This document shows, in pieces, positions 50,728-60,147 of a stretch of 64,000 bases of DNA. The stretch spans positions 62,001 to 126,000 of the forward strand of contig NZ_JACEZS010000011.1 in assembly GCF_014042365.1 (NCBI RefSeq), written 5' to 3'. Positions within the stretch are counted from its first letter, which is position 1. Every line of letters starts with the position of its first letter. The DNA is from Rugamonas fusca. Its GTDB lineage: Bacteria; Pseudomonadota; Gammaproteobacteria; Burkholderiales; Burkholderiaceae_D. Under the pieces are notes generated by a model that did not search any database, was not told where the DNA came from, and saw only the letters and a list, made by a program, of their open reading frames with translations. A program made the position numbers and the translations under genes.

Positions 50728-52941
50728 GTCGTCGCTGGCGAGGCGGACCGCGGCCAGGCGCGCGCGCACGAAGGCCTCGAAGGCGTCGGCCGCCAGCGGC
50801 CGGCTGTAGTAGTAGCCCTGGATTTCGTCGCAGCCCTGCTCGCGCAGCATGGCCAGCTGCTGTTCCGTCTCTACCCCTTCCGAGATGGTGCTCAGGCCCA
50901 GCCCGCGCGCCATGCTGACGATGGCCGCCACGATGGCCTGGTCTTCCGGGTTATCGCCGATGTCGCGCACGAAGCTGCGGTCGATCTTGAGTTTGCAGAT
51001 CTTGAACTGCTTGAGGTAGCTGAGTGACGAGAAGCCGGTGCCGAAATCGTCGATCGCCATGCGCACGCCCCGCTCGTGCAGGCTGTTCATGGTGTGCACG
51101 GCGCCGTGCGGATCGTGCATGGCGACGCCTTCCGTCAGTTCCAGTTCCAGGCAGTCCGGCGCCAGCCCCTCCTCGCGCAGCACCTGGCTCACCAGCTCCG
51201 GCAAGCCGGGCTGGCGGAACTGCGCGGCCGACAGGTTGACGGCCATCGTCAACGGCGGCAAGCCCGCGTCCCGCCAGGTCCGCGCCTGGCGCACGGCCTG
51301 GCGCAGCACCCACGCTCCCAGCGGCACGATCAGGCCACTGTGTTCGGCGGCCGGAATGAACTCGTCCGGCGCCACCTCGCCCAGTTCCGGGTGGCGCCAG
51401 CGCAGCAGCGCTTCCGCCCCCACCACGGCGCCGCTGTGCAGCGCCACCTGCGGCTGGTACACCAGCTGCAACTGCGCGCTGCCCAGCGCCTGGCGCAGCG
51501 CCGCCACCAGTTGCAGCTGGCGCGTGAAATGGGCTTGCATGGCCGGCGCGAACAGGCGGTAGCCGTTGCGCCCTTCATGCTTGGCGCTGTACATGGCCAT
51601 GTCGGCCCGCTGCAGCAGCAGCTCCAGCTCGGTGCCGTCGTCCGGGTAAAGGGCGATGCCGATCGAGGCCGACAGGTTCAGGTCGTACTGCTCGATCCGG
51701 CACGGCGCGGCGACGGCGGCCAGCAGCTGTTGCGCGCGCGCGGGGGCCTCGGCCCGTCCGGCGCCGCGCAGCAGCAGCACGAATTCGTCGCCGCCCAGCC
51801 GGCAGCCCACGTCGTCGTGGGCCAGTTGGGCACGCAGCCGGCGCGCCAGTTCGGCCAGCACGGCGTCGCCCGTGCCGTGGCCCAGCGCGTCGTTGATGTC
51901 CTTGAAATTGTCCAGGTCCAGGAACAGCAGCGCCACCGGCTGGCCGGCCCGGCCGGCGTCGGCGAACGCCTGGCGGGCCAGCAGCTGCATCTGGTTGCTG
52001 TTGGCCAGGCCCGTGAGCGGATCGAAATGGGCCAGGTAGCGCACCTGTTCCTCGGCCGCGGCGCGGCTGGCGTCGCTGCTGGCCAGCTTGGCGCGGGTGG
52101 CCGCCAGCCAGCCTTGCACGCTGTTCTCGCGCCCCGGTTCCACCGTGATCGGGGTGACGAAGTCGCCCCTGCCCAGCCGCGCGATGCTGGCGTGCAGCGT
52201 CGTCACGGAGGCGCCCAGCGTGGTGCGCAGCAGCCACAGCACGCGCAGCAGCAACGTCACCAGCAGCACGCCGGCCAGCAGGAAGGCATGGCGCGCCCAC
52301 ACGGCCCGCTGTTTCGCATCGCGCACGCTGGCGTCGGTGCGCTGTTCGAGCCGGAGCTGGAATTGCATGATGGGGCGCATGATGTCGGCCTTGGCCTGGT
52401 GGTAGGTGGCATCGTTCAGCATGCGGCTGGCCTGCGCGCGAACCGCCGCGTCGGCGTGCGGGGCGGCCAGCGCCATGGCCGATTGCTCGATGCCCGTCAG
52501 GCGGTCGGAACTGGCTTTCGATTGGGCCAGCAGCGCCAGTTCGGCCGGCGTGATGCCGGCCTGGCGCATCAGCGTCAGCAGCGGCACGGCCGGGCCGTCG
52601 GCGCGTGGCGCATGGCCGTCGGCCGGCACCAGGTCCCAGTAGATGATGTGGTAGTCGAGCGGGCGGGGGGCGCGGCCGTCGCGGATGGCCAGGATGGTGT
52701 CGTAATGGCGGCGGAAGGCCGGTTCGCCCGTGGCCGCGTAGCTGCGCGCCATGTGGGTCAGGTCGTCCGACGACTGGCGCAGCTCCTCCGACAGCAGCTC
52801 GCTCTCGTGGCGCAGGTCGTTGGCGCGGTCGATCCGCTTCTCGCTCCACACATACAGTGTGAACGCGGCGCAGAACAGCAACGACAGGCCGGCCGTCAGC
52901 CAGGCGTAGCGCGCGAATCCGGTAGCGTCGGTCGTTGCCAT
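50668..52941 (-). CDS. Membrane-bound GGDEF-EAL c-di-GMP signalling protein
   Basis: A 757-residue protein: membrane helices at about 12-31 and 218-238 flank a helical periplasmic sensor, then a HAMP-like linker, a GGDEF domain (GGDEF intact at 383-387) and an EAL domain (EALLR at 510-514, with DDFGTGFSSLSYLK). Both catalytic signatures are intact, so it could make or degrade c-di-GMP. The last residues (GVSANNRTQARPIFGSARV) come from the palindromic repeat at 50651-50727 and are not part of the EAL fold. Confidence 0.9.
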   Translation of the reverse strand: MATTDATGFARYAWLTAGLSLLFCAAFTLYVWSEKRIDRANDLRHESELLSEELRQSSDDLTHMARSYAATGEPAFRRHYDTILAIRDGRAPRPLDYHIIYWDLVPADGHAPRADGPAVPLLTLMRQAGITPAELALLAQSKASSDRLTGIEQSAMALAAPHADAAVRAQASRMLNDATYHQAKADIMRPIMQFQLRLEQRTDASVRDAKQRAVWARHAFLLAGVLLVTLLLRVLWLLRTTLGASVTTLHASIARLGRGDFVTPITVEPGRENSVQGWLAATRAKLASSDASRAAAEEQVRYLAHFDPLTGLANSNQMQLLARQAFADAGRAGQPVALLFLDLDNFKDINDALGHGTGDAVLAELARRLRAQLAHDDVGCRLGGDEFVLLLRGAGRAEAPARAQQLLAAVAAPCRIEQYDLNLSASIGIALYPDDGTELELLLQRADMAMYSAKHEGRNGYRLFAPAMQAHFTRQLQLVAALRQALGSAQLQLVYQPQVALHSGAVVGAEALLRWRHPELGEVAPDEFIPAAEHSGLIVPLGAWVLRQAVRQARTWRDAGLPPLTMAVNLSAAQFRQPGLPELVSQVLREEGLAPDCLELELTEGVAMHDPHGAVHTMNSLHERGVRMAIDDFGTGFSSLSYLKQFKICKLKIDRSFVRDIGDNPEDQAIVAAIVSMARGLGLSTISEGVETEQQLAMLREQGCDEIQGYYYSRPLAADAFEAFVRARLAAVRLASDDGVSANNRTQARPIFGSARV

Positions 52942-53108
52942 GATGAAACAGATTGTCGGGAACGCCGCCCATCAGGCGGGCGGCATCCCTGACGACTATA
53001 GCATCGTGACAGTCACTTGGGCTTCCCTGTTGGCGCGCCTGCCACCGAAGTTTCACCCGGCATTGACTTGCGGCAGGAATCGGCGGCCGCGGCCGTCGCC
53101 GTCGGGCA

Positions 53109-54335
53109 CTACTTGCGTTGCAGGCGGAACGGATCGTCGATGCTGTAGGCCGGCTGCGTGAACCATTTGGGCCCCGTTTCCGTCATGTAGAAGTGATCTT
53201 CATGGCGCACGCCGAAGTGGCCGGGGATGCAGATCATCGGCTCGTTCGAGAAGCACATGCCCACGTCCAGCGGGGTCTCGTCGCCGCCCACCAGGTAGGG
53301 CCATTCGTGGATGTCCAGGCCGATGCCGTGGCCGGTGCGGTGGGGCAGGCCGGGCAGCTTGTAGCCGGGGCCATAGCCATCCTCCTCGAGCGCGCGGCGG
53401 GCGGCGCGGTCCACGTCCTCGCACGGCACGCCCAGCCTGGCCGCGTTGAAGGCGGCCAGTTGCGCTTTCTGCTCGCTGGCCCACACGGCCCGCTGGTGCT
53501 CGCTGGGCTGGCCGTACACGTAGGTGCGCGTGATGTCGGAAATGTAATTGTGCAGCTTGCAACCCGTGTCGATCAGCACCGTGTCGCCCCGCTTGAGCGT
53601 CTGCACGTAGCTCACGCCATGCGGGTAGGCCGTCGCTTCCCCGAACAGCACGATGCAGAAGTAGGAACCCGAGGCGCCCACCTTGCGGTGTGCGCGCTCG
53701 ATGAACTGCTCCACCTCCACCGTCGTGATTCCTTCGCGCAGGATGCTGGCCGTGGCCACGTGCACGGCCAGCGTCATGTCCTTGGCGCGCTGCATCAGGG
53801 CGATTTCGGCGGCCGACTTGCGGCTGCGGCACCAGGCCGTCACGGTGCGGGCGTTTTCCAGCGTGTAGCCGGCCGCCAGCGGGCGGATGCCATCGACGAT
53901 GAAGAAGGCGGCGCTTTCGCAGATGCCCACGCGCGGCGGGCGGTCCGCGTCCGGCGCCACGCCCATGCGGCGCAAGGTGGCGATGAACAGGTGGTAGGGG
54001 CTTTCATGCTCCTGCCAGCAGTTGACGTGGCCTTCGACCTGCATGAAGTCCTTGATCGTGCCTTCCTCGAAGGCGGGGGCGATGTATTCGAGCGCGCCGT
54101 AGGCCGGCAAAATGGCGCCCACCATACGCTCGCTGGCCGACCAGCGGGTGCCGGTGAAGTAGGTGAGATTGGCGCCGGCGTTCACGTAAATGGCCGCGAT
54201 GCCCTGGTCGCGCATATAGGCTTGCGCCTTGAGGATGCGTTGCTGGTATTCATCCTTGCCGATCGGGACGGCGCCCGTTGTCATGTCGGAAAGGGTGGCC
54301 AATGCCTGGTCGATGGTGCTGCCGCCGATGGTCAT
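53109..54335 (-). CDS. M24-family Xaa-Pro peptidase-like hydrolase
   Basis: A 408-residue metallopeptidase with a creatinase-like N-terminal domain and a pita-bread catalytic domain. Metal ligands are visible in order: DTGCKLHNYISDITR (two Asp), GHGIGLDIHEW (His), SNEPMI (Glu) and HEDHFYMTE (Glu). Relatives include prolidases, ectoine hydrolase (DoeA) and creatinase; the exact substrate is open. AGGAG precedes ATG 54335. No ectoine genes are nearby, so a general dipeptidase role is as likely. Confidence 0.85.
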   Translation of the reverse strand: MTIGGSTIDQALATLSDMTTGAVPIGKDEYQQRILKAQAYMRDQGIAAIYVNAGANLTYFTGTRWSASERMVGAILPAYGALEYIAPAFEEGTIKDFMQVEGHVNCWQEHESPYHLFIATLRRMGVAPDADRPPRVGICESAAFFIVDGIRPLAAGYTLENARTVTAWCRSRKSAAEIALMQRAKDMTLAVHVATASILREGITTVEVEQFIERAHRKVGASGSYFCIVLFGEATAYPHGVSYVQTLKRGDTVLIDTGCKLHNYISDITRTYVYGQPSEHQRAVWASEQKAQLAAFNAARLGVPCEDVDRAARRALEEDGYGPGYKLPGLPHRTGHGIGLDIHEWPYLVGGDETPLDVGMCFSNEPMICIPGHFGVRHEDHFYMTETGPKWFTQPAYSIDDPFRLQRK

Positions 54336-54532
54336 ATTGTCTCCTGTGGGTGTGTCCTGGGAGCGCGGAGCGTCGTGTCTGCGCTGCGTCGATGATAGCA
54401 GTTTCAGCCGTGGCGGCGGTGGCCTGGGGCCGCCCAAAATGCAGGCAAGTGGTGGAAGATGTACAATTGCCCCTCCGGCGCCCCATCGCCATGCTTTAGA
54501 TGCAACTCCATCAACTTGCAACCTCTACCTGT

Positions 54533-55321
54533 ATGACCACTGCCAATTTCCCGAATTACTACTCAGAAACGGTGACCGAGGTCCATCACTGGAACGACAC
54601 GCTGTTCAGCTTCAAAACCACGCGCAACGCTGGCTTGCGTTTCCTGTCCGGCCAGTTTGTGATGATGGGCCTGGAAGTGGAGGGCCGTCCGCTGGTGCGC
54701 GCCTACAGTATCGTGAGCCCCCATTACGACGATTTGCTGGAGTTCTACAGCATCAAGGTGCCGAACGGCCCGCTGACGTCGCGCCTGCAGCACCTGAAGG
54801 TGGGCGACACCGTGCTGGTGGGCAAAAAGCCGACCGGCACCCTGATCAAGGATAACCTGTTGAAGGGCCGCAACCTGTACCTGCTGAGCACGGGCACGGG
54901 CCTGGCGCCGTTCATGAGCATCATCCGCGACCCCGAGTACTACGACGATTACGAGCACATCGTGCTGGTGCACGGCGTGCGTTTCGTGAGCGAATTTGGC
55001 TACAAGGACTTCATCGAGGCCGAGCTGCACGACCATGAATACCTGGGCGAGCTGATCAAGGACAAGCTGATCTACTGCCCCGTGGCCAGCCGCGAACCGT
55101 TCGTGCGCTCGGGCCGCATTCCCGAACTGCTGGAAACGGGCGCGCTGGCGGCCGAATTCGGCCTGGAGCAGCTGGACCCGGAGCAAGACCGCGTGATGAT
55201 CTGCGGCAACCCCGCCATGCTGCATGACCTGTCCGAGATGCTTAAGGCCAAGGGCTTCAAGGAAGGCAACATGAACAACCAGGGCAGCTACGTGGTCGAA
55301 CGCGCTTTCGTCGAGAAGTAA
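54533..55321 (+). CDS. fpr: Ferredoxin/flavodoxin-NADP reductase
   Basis: A 262-residue FAD enzyme that exchanges electrons between NADPH and ferredoxin or flavodoxin. FAD-binding RAYS is at Arg56-Ser59; the NADP side has LLSTGTGLAPFMSII; the C-terminus FVEK is typical of the bacterial plant-type Fpr class. I choose ATG 54533 (MTTANFPNYYSETV) by comparison with family starts; neither this nor ATG 54500 has a good ribosome-binding site. It is divergent from the M24 peptidase gene. Confidence 0.92.
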   Translation: MTTANFPNYYSETVTEVHHWNDTLFSFKTTRNAGLRFLSGQFVMMGLEVEGRPLVRAYSIVSPHYDDLLEFYSIKVPNGPLTSRLQHLKVGDTVLVGKKPTGTLIKDNLLKGRNLYLLSTGTGLAPFMSIIRDPEYYDDYEHIVLVHGVRFVSEFGYKDFIEAELHDHEYLGELIKDKLIYCPVASREPFVRSGRIPELLETGALAAEFGLEQLDPEQDRVMICGNPAMLHDLSEMLKAKGFKEGNMNNQGSYVVERAFVEK

Positions 55322-55334
55322 GCCGTCGCACCCG

Positions 55335-55373
55335 CCGCCCCGGCCGCCACGGCCGGGGCGGTGCTTAGTTTTT
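55335..55373 (+). terminator. Possible terminator after fpr
   Basis: An 11-bp perfect GC stem (CCGCCCCGGCC 55335-55345, GGCCGGGGCGG 55351-55361) is followed seven bases later by TTTTT (55369-55373). The gap before the T tract makes it less than ideal. Confidence 0.5.
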
Positions 55374-56717
55374 CCCTTCCTTCAAACGACGCAACTGGGC
55401 GGCCTGGTAGGCGCCAAAGGCGTCGTTGAACAGGCAGCGGATCAGGGGATCGTCCACGATCTCCGCGTCCGCGATCTCCTCCTCTGTCACCGCGTCGAAG
55501 CGTGCATCGTTGATGCGCATGTACATCGACGTCAGCGATTCGCCCAACGCCAGCGCCGCATACACCTTGGCCAGCGGCGCTTCCGTCGTCCAGCCCAGCG
55601 GGCTGTTGTCGTCATCGGGCAGGCGCGCGATGCCGTCGCCATGCACCCGGTAGCGCAAGTGGCTGACCGTGCCGTCATGATCGTACAGCGACAGGCGCCA
55701 CACGCGCGGCTGGTCGAAATAGCCGCCCGGTTCCAGCGCCATCCCCGCGTATTTCTCCAGCAGTCCCGCGTGGCAGTAATCGAACACCGTTTGCGCCTGC
55801 TGCGCCGTCAGCGGCGCGAAGTGGCGCGCGATGTCGGCCGTCGTTGGCGGCGCCGCGTGGCCATCGTACTGGTAATCGACATCCTGTTCGCCGACGGGGA
55901 TCACCCACGGCAGTGGCGCCGAGGGCCGCAGTGACGTCGCGTCCAATTCCACCGATACGGACGGGTTCAGGCGCACCACGCGCGCCTGCGGCAGCGCCGC
56001 CTCCACCGTCTGCTGGAACAGCCGGTAGGTGAGCGGGAAGAAGGCGCGGTTGTACCACGACCATGGCTCCTGCCGGAACTGGCAGGAGCTGGGCACCACG
56101 TAGCGGGGATTGAGCACCTTGAGCTGGTCCAGCCACTCGGCCGGAACCTCCACCGGGTCGATTTCAGACCGCGACGGCATCAGCACCTCCACCTCGCGCA
56201 TGGTCTGGAACGGCCACAGCACCATGTCCCACGGCCCTTCGCGCGCCAGCACGCCCAGCGTGACGGGGGCGATCCAGGCGTCGACCACATTGAGCACATT
56301 CATTCCCCCGGCCCGTACCTGGAACATGGAATCCACGTCGGCATCGATGGCTTCGCGCGGGGTCACTTCCATGGCGCCGATGGCGACCGCCTCGTCGATG
56401 CGCAGCGCATGCACGTGGCGGAAGCCCAGTTCGCGCAGCATGGCGAACAGTTCCTCGAACAGGCAGTACAGGTAGATCGGCGTGTCGCGGTCCAGCAGGT
56501 CCAGGCTCTCGAGCGAGCAGTGGTCGTCGTGGAAGTGCGAGATGAAGACAGCGTCGAAGTGCTGTCGCCTGATCTGCTCAAGGTCGAAGCGCACGTCGGG
56601 AAAGGCGTGGCAGTTGCGGCTGAACGGATTTTCGAAGATGGGGTCGAAGGCGATGCGCGTGGCGCCGGATTCGAATACATAACCGGCGTGCAGGATACGG
56701 GAAATTTTCAGGCTCAT
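55365..56717 (-). CDS. Metallo-beta-lactamase-fold hydrolase
   Basis: A 450-residue protein whose first half is a UlaG/PLD-like metallo-beta-lactamase fold; the metal motif HFHDDH is at residues 61-66 (His61, His63, Asp65, His66). The second half (about 240-450) is an additional domain without a recognised family; it includes a Rieske-free, iron-sulfur-free alpha/beta region. Similar proteins occur beside nucleotide-sugar and lipid genes, but none is here. It is convergent with fpr and lies 11 bp after the end of the secretion-operon pseudopilin gene 56729-57289, so it may be the operon's distal gene. Confidence 0.78.
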   Translation of the reverse strand: MSLKISRILHAGYVFESGATRIAFDPIFENPFSRNCHAFPDVRFDLEQIRRQHFDAVFISHFHDDHCSLESLDLLDRDTPIYLYCLFEELFAMLRELGFRHVHALRIDEAVAIGAMEVTPREAIDADVDSMFQVRAGGMNVLNVVDAWIAPVTLGVLAREGPWDMVLWPFQTMREVEVLMPSRSEIDPVEVPAEWLDQLKVLNPRYVVPSSCQFRQEPWSWYNRAFFPLTYRLFQQTVEAALPQARVVRLNPSVSVELDATSLRPSAPLPWVIPVGEQDVDYQYDGHAAPPTTADIARHFAPLTAQQAQTVFDYCHAGLLEKYAGMALEPGGYFDQPRVWRLSLYDHDGTVSHLRYRVHGDGIARLPDDDNSPLGWTTEAPLAKVYAALALGESLTSMYMRINDARFDAVTEEEIADAEIVDDPLIRCLFNDAFGAYQAAQLRRLKEGKN

Positions 56718-56728
56718 GGGGGCCTATT

Positions 56729-57289
56729 TTATCCTCCCCGCATGGGCGAACCGCCCGGCGCGGCATTGGGCAGGGGGCCGGGCCCGGGGCCGGCGCCATT
56801 CTGGGGCGGGATGAACAGGTCGTGCGGGTAGGTGAACACCCAGTCGGCGTAATGGCCTTTTTGCCGCAGCCCGGCGTCGTCGTCGTCGAAATTGTCCTGC
56901 TTGATGGGCTGCCGGGCCGACAGCGAATGCACGCCCACGATGCGGCCCTGCACCAGCACCAGCGCCCATTCCGCCTTGCCCGTGACGGGATCGGTGTACA
57001 GGCGGCGCAGGTGGCGCGTGGCGCCGGCGAAGCGCGGGTCCTTGAGCAGTTCGTCCAGCGTTTGCGGATATTGGTTACGCCCGTTGGCCTTGTAGTAGCT
57101 GGCGATGGCGTTGCGGAATTCGTGGCCGATGAACAGCAGCTCGCGCTCCTGGTCGCGCCGCGCCGCAGTCGCGTACAGGTCGCCGGCGATGGTCAAGCCT
57201 ACGCCCATGAAGGCCACCATCAGCAGCGTCCACAAATAGGCGAAGCCGTTTATGCGCCGCCGCCTCCGCGCCGCGTTACAGCTGGCCAT
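56729..57289 (-). CDS. Minor pseudopilin lacking the conserved Glu5
   Basis: A 186-residue type IV pilin-like protein. The N-terminus has RRRRRINGFAYLWTLLMVAFMGVG: a basic leader, Gly before the cut site, and a hydrophobic helix, but position 5 of the mature part is Trp rather than Glu. Loss of Glu5 is typical of tip pseudopilins such as GspK. The C-terminus is Gly/Pro-rich. It overlaps the preceding pseudopilin gene by 14 bp and is the last pseudopilin of the operon. Confidence 0.78.
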   Translation of the reverse strand: MASCNAARRRRRINGFAYLWTLLMVAFMGVGLTIAGDLYATAARRDQERELLFIGHEFRNAIASYYKANGRNQYPQTLDELLKDPRFAGATRHLRRLYTDPVTGKAEWALVLVQGRIVGVHSLSARQPIKQDNFDDDDAGLRQKGHYADWVFTYPHDLFIPPQNGAGPGPGPLPNAAPGGSPMRGG

Positions 57290-57674
57290 ACGGTACTCCC
57301 TCGCGCGTGCTGCCCTTGGCGCCGCTGCGCACGTCGGCCACGCCCGGCTTGTCCACGTCGGGCGAGGGCAGCAGCTGCCAGGTGGACGACGACTCCGTCA
57401 CCGGGTCCAGCGGCACCGTGCGGAAGTAGTGCTGCGCCACCAGGTCGGCCAGCGCGGACGGGTATTCGCCCTTGTCGGCGTAGTATTTGTCGATCCCGCT
57501 GCGCAGCACTTGCAGGTTCTCCTTGAGCGCCACTTCCTTCGACTTTTCCACCGAACCGAAATAGCGCGGCAGGGCGATGGTCAGCAGCAGCGAGATGATG
57601 GCCAACACCACCAGCAGTTCGATCAGCGTGAAGCCGCCCTGGGCGCTTTTGAGCTTGCGCATGGCCGTCACCAT
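57276..57674 (-). CDS. GspG-like pseudopilin
   Basis: A 132-residue prepilin-like protein with a classical cleavage and methylation site GGFTLIELLVVLAII (Glu5 present) and a GspG-style body (ALKENLQVLRSGIDKYYADKGEYPSALADLV). The start is either 57674 or 57662; the former overlaps the upstream gene by 7 bp. Likely the major pseudopilin, or one of two, of the machine. Confidence 0.85.
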   Translation of the reverse strand: MVTAMRKLKSAQGGFTLIELLVVLAIISLLLTIALPRYFGSVEKSKEVALKENLQVLRSGIDKYYADKGEYPSALADLVAQHYFRTVPLDPVTESSSTWQLLPSPDVDKPGVADVRSGAKGSTREGVPYGQL

Positions 57675-58156
57675 TGCTTGAGCGGCACGCCGTTCAGGCC
57701 CACCGCGTCCGAGCGCGAGGCCACGTCGAACACGTCCTCGCCTTCGGTGGGGTTGTCCGGCGGCGAGGCGTAGCTGCGCCTGGCCCAGCTGGCCGCCGCG
57801 CTGGTGCCGGGCGGCGCGAACGGGTCGCGCGGCAGGCGCCGCAGGAAGTACATGTTCTGCTTGCGCGGGCTGCGCTGGTCGGGCACGCCGTCCACCAGGT
57901 CTTCCAGCTTTTTCGGATAGCCCGATTCACCCAGGCCGGGCTTGATGTGGCCGTTGTCGGCGGCCCGCTTGTAGGCGTCGATCGCCTCGCGCAGCTCGAT
58001 CAGGGCGGCGCGCAGCTGGCGCTCCTTGTCGCGCTGCAGGGCCACCTGCGCCATCGGCACGGCCACCGTGGCCAGCGTGGCCATGATGGTGAGCGTGATC
58101 ATCAGCTCGATGAAGGTGAAGCCGCGCTGGCGCGCGGGACGGGGCGTCACGGTCAT
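57668..58156 (-). CDS. GspG/PulG-like pseudopilin
   Basis: A 162-residue prepilin-like protein with RGFTFIELMITLTIMATL (cleavable Gly, Glu5 present), followed by the amphipathic helix RDKERQLRAALIELREAIDAYKRAAD and a C-terminal globular part ending in a LPRDPFAPPGTS motif seen in GspG relatives. It overlaps the secretin gene upstream by 4 bp and the next pseudopilin by 7 bp. Confidence 0.85.
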   Translation of the reverse strand: MTVTPRPARQRGFTFIELMITLTIMATLATVAVPMAQVALQRDKERQLRAALIELREAIDAYKRAADNGHIKPGLGESGYPKKLEDLVDGVPDQRSPRKQNMYFLRRLPRDPFAPPGTSAAASWARRSYASPPDNPTEGEDVFDVASRSDAVGLNGVPLKQW

Positions 58157-60147
58157 TGTCCTTTCTTCGGCGCGTAGGGGATGCCGCCCGGCGGTATCGG
58201 CTTGGCGGACGATGACGCGGACGGCGCCACGTTGTTGTCGCTGTCGGGAGCGGCTGGTGGTTCGGTCGGGGGCGACATGGGCGCATCGGCTTCGGCCGCG
58301 GCGGCGCCACCCGTCATGGCCGTGGCAACGCGCGCGGGCGCGGGCTGGCCGGCCCCTGCGCCGGCGCCGGCCGAAGCCAACACCAGGCCGGCCGCGCCGC
58401 GTCCGCCGATGTCGGTCTCGGTGCCGGAGTTGAATTCGGCCGCGCTCATTTCCGGGCGCTGGATGGCGCGCAGCACGTGCGGCGTGATCGACAGCACGAT
58501 CTCGCTGCGGGTGCTGTCGTCCTTCTGGCTGCCGAACAGGCGGTTCAGCACGGGCGCCTCGCCCAGGCCCGGCACCTTGTAGGCCGTCTTGCGGTCCTCG
58601 TCGTTGATCAGGCCCGCCAGCACCTGGGTTTCGCCATCGTGCAGGCGCAGCACGGTGGCGGCGCTGCGGGTGCCGATCTGGTAGGCCTGGGTGCCGGATT
58701 TGCTGGTGATGTCCTTGACCACGCTGCTCACTTCGAGGTTGATCTTGATGGCCACTTCGTCGTCCAGGTAGACGTTCGGTTCCACGTCCAGCTTCAGGCC
58801 CACGTCCACGTAGTTGACGCTGTCCGAGCTCACGCCCTGGTTGGTGGTGACGGTGATGACGGGCACCCGGTCGCCGATCAGCACCTTGGCCTTGTCCTTG
58901 TTGCGCACCCGGATGCGCGGGTTGGCCAGGATATTGCTGTCGGTGTCCGTGCCGGTGGCGTTGAGCGTGACGGAGCCCAGGCCAAGCGCGATGTTCTCGC
59001 CGTTGATGCGGTGCAGGTCAGCCAGCTTCAGGCTGCCCGGCAGGCTGTTGCCCTGGCCGAGCAGGGTCAGGCCGGCGCCGTCGGGCCAGCGTATGCCCAG
59101 CTCCTGGCCACGCGTGCGCTTGACCTCCAGCACCTCGACCTCCAGCATCACTTCGGGGTCGGCCACGTCCTGCACGGCGATGATGCGCTCGGCCATGCGC
59201 ACCATTTCCGGCGTGTCGCGCATCATGATCATGCCGATCCGCTCGTCCGTGACGATGTCGCGTGCCTTGAGCAGGGTCTTGAGCGTGAAGGCCACCGTCT
59301 TCACGTCGGCATTGGCCAGGAAGAAGCTGCGCACCACCAGCTGCTGGTAGTCCTTCACCTTCTGCGGCGTGTTGGGGTAGATGGTGATGGCGCGCTCGCC
59401 CGTCACCGTCTGCTCCAGCTGGTTGGCGCCCAGCAGCATGGAGATGGCTTGCTCGATGCTGGCGTCGCGCACCGAGATGGTGGCGCGCAGGTTAGGATCG
59501 ACGTCGCGGTCGAACACGAAGTTCAGACCCGACACCTTGCCGATGAAGTCGAACACGGAGCGCAGCGGCGCGTCGCGAAATTCAAGCGTGACGGGCTTGC
59601 GGTAGGCGGCCGCCAGCCGGCCGCCGGCCGGGTGCAAGCGGGTCTGGGCGTCGGCGATGCGGGTCTTCAGGCGCAGCGCGTCGCGCTGGTTGGGGCGCTC
59701 CAGCAGCAGCGGGCGCAGCACGTCCTGCGCTTGCGCGAGGTTGGCGTCGCCGCCCTTGGCCAGCAGTTGTTCCGCCTCGGCCATGATCTGGCGGTGGCGC
59801 ACGTCCTGCGCCAGCGCGGCCAGGCCCTGGCGCGCCACGCTGTTGGCCGGATCGACCGACAGCGCCTGGCGGAAGCTTTGTTCGGCGCCTGCCGCATCAC
59901 CCTGTTCGCGTTGCAGTTCGGCGCGGGCGTTGTAGCTGTTGACGATCTTCAGTTTGCGGTTCAGCAGCACCATGCGGTATTCGGCGTTGTGCGGATCGTC
60001 GCGCACGGCCTGTTCCAGCTTGGCGATGCCCTGGTCGACCTGGCCCGCGTCAAGCAAGGCGTTGCCTTCCTTGTAGCTGGGACTACCGGCGCAGCCGCAC
60101 AGCAGGGCGCTCAGCGACAGGACGGCGAAGGCGGCGTGATGGTTCAA
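58153..60147 (-). CDS. Secretin (GspD/PilQ/MshL-like) lipoprotein
   Basis: A 664-residue outer-membrane secretin. The N-terminus is a lipoprotein signal (ALLCGC, Cys19) followed by TPR-like repeats (about 28-165), then N-domains and the secretin core (about 330-560; VMLEVEVLEVKRTRGQELGIRW, VPVITVTT, TVLRLHDGETQVLAGLI, LGEAPVLNRLFGS). A Gly/Ala/Pro-rich tail of about 80 residues ends the protein. TPR before the secretin domain is typical of MSHA-like and related systems. It overlaps both neighbours by 4 bp. Confidence 0.9.
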   Translation of the reverse strand: MNHHAAFAVLSLSALLCGCAGSPSYKEGNALLDAGQVDQGIAKLEQAVRDDPHNAEYRMVLLNRKLKIVNSYNARAELQREQGDAAGAEQSFRQALSVDPANSVARQGLAALAQDVRHRQIMAEAEQLLAKGGDANLAQAQDVLRPLLLERPNQRDALRLKTRIADAQTRLHPAGGRLAAAYRKPVTLEFRDAPLRSVFDFIGKVSGLNFVFDRDVDPNLRATISVRDASIEQAISMLLGANQLEQTVTGERAITIYPNTPQKVKDYQQLVVRSFFLANADVKTVAFTLKTLLKARDIVTDERIGMIMMRDTPEMVRMAERIIAVQDVADPEVMLEVEVLEVKRTRGQELGIRWPDGAGLTLLGQGNSLPGSLKLADLHRINGENIALGLGSVTLNATGTDTDSNILANPRIRVRNKDKAKVLIGDRVPVITVTTNQGVSSDSVNYVDVGLKLDVEPNVYLDDEVAIKINLEVSSVVKDITSKSGTQAYQIGTRSAATVLRLHDGETQVLAGLINDEDRKTAYKVPGLGEAPVLNRLFGSQKDDSTRSEIVLSITPHVLRAIQRPEMSAAEFNSGTETDIGGRGAAGLVLASAGAGAGAGQPAPARVATAMTGGAAAAEADAPMSPPTEPPAAPDSDNNVAPSASSSAKPIPPGGIPYAPKKGQ

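Noticed and set aside
55335..55361. Bidirectional terminator serving both fpr and the MBL-fold gene
   Set aside because: On the minus strand no T tract follows the stem, so only the fpr direction is plausible.
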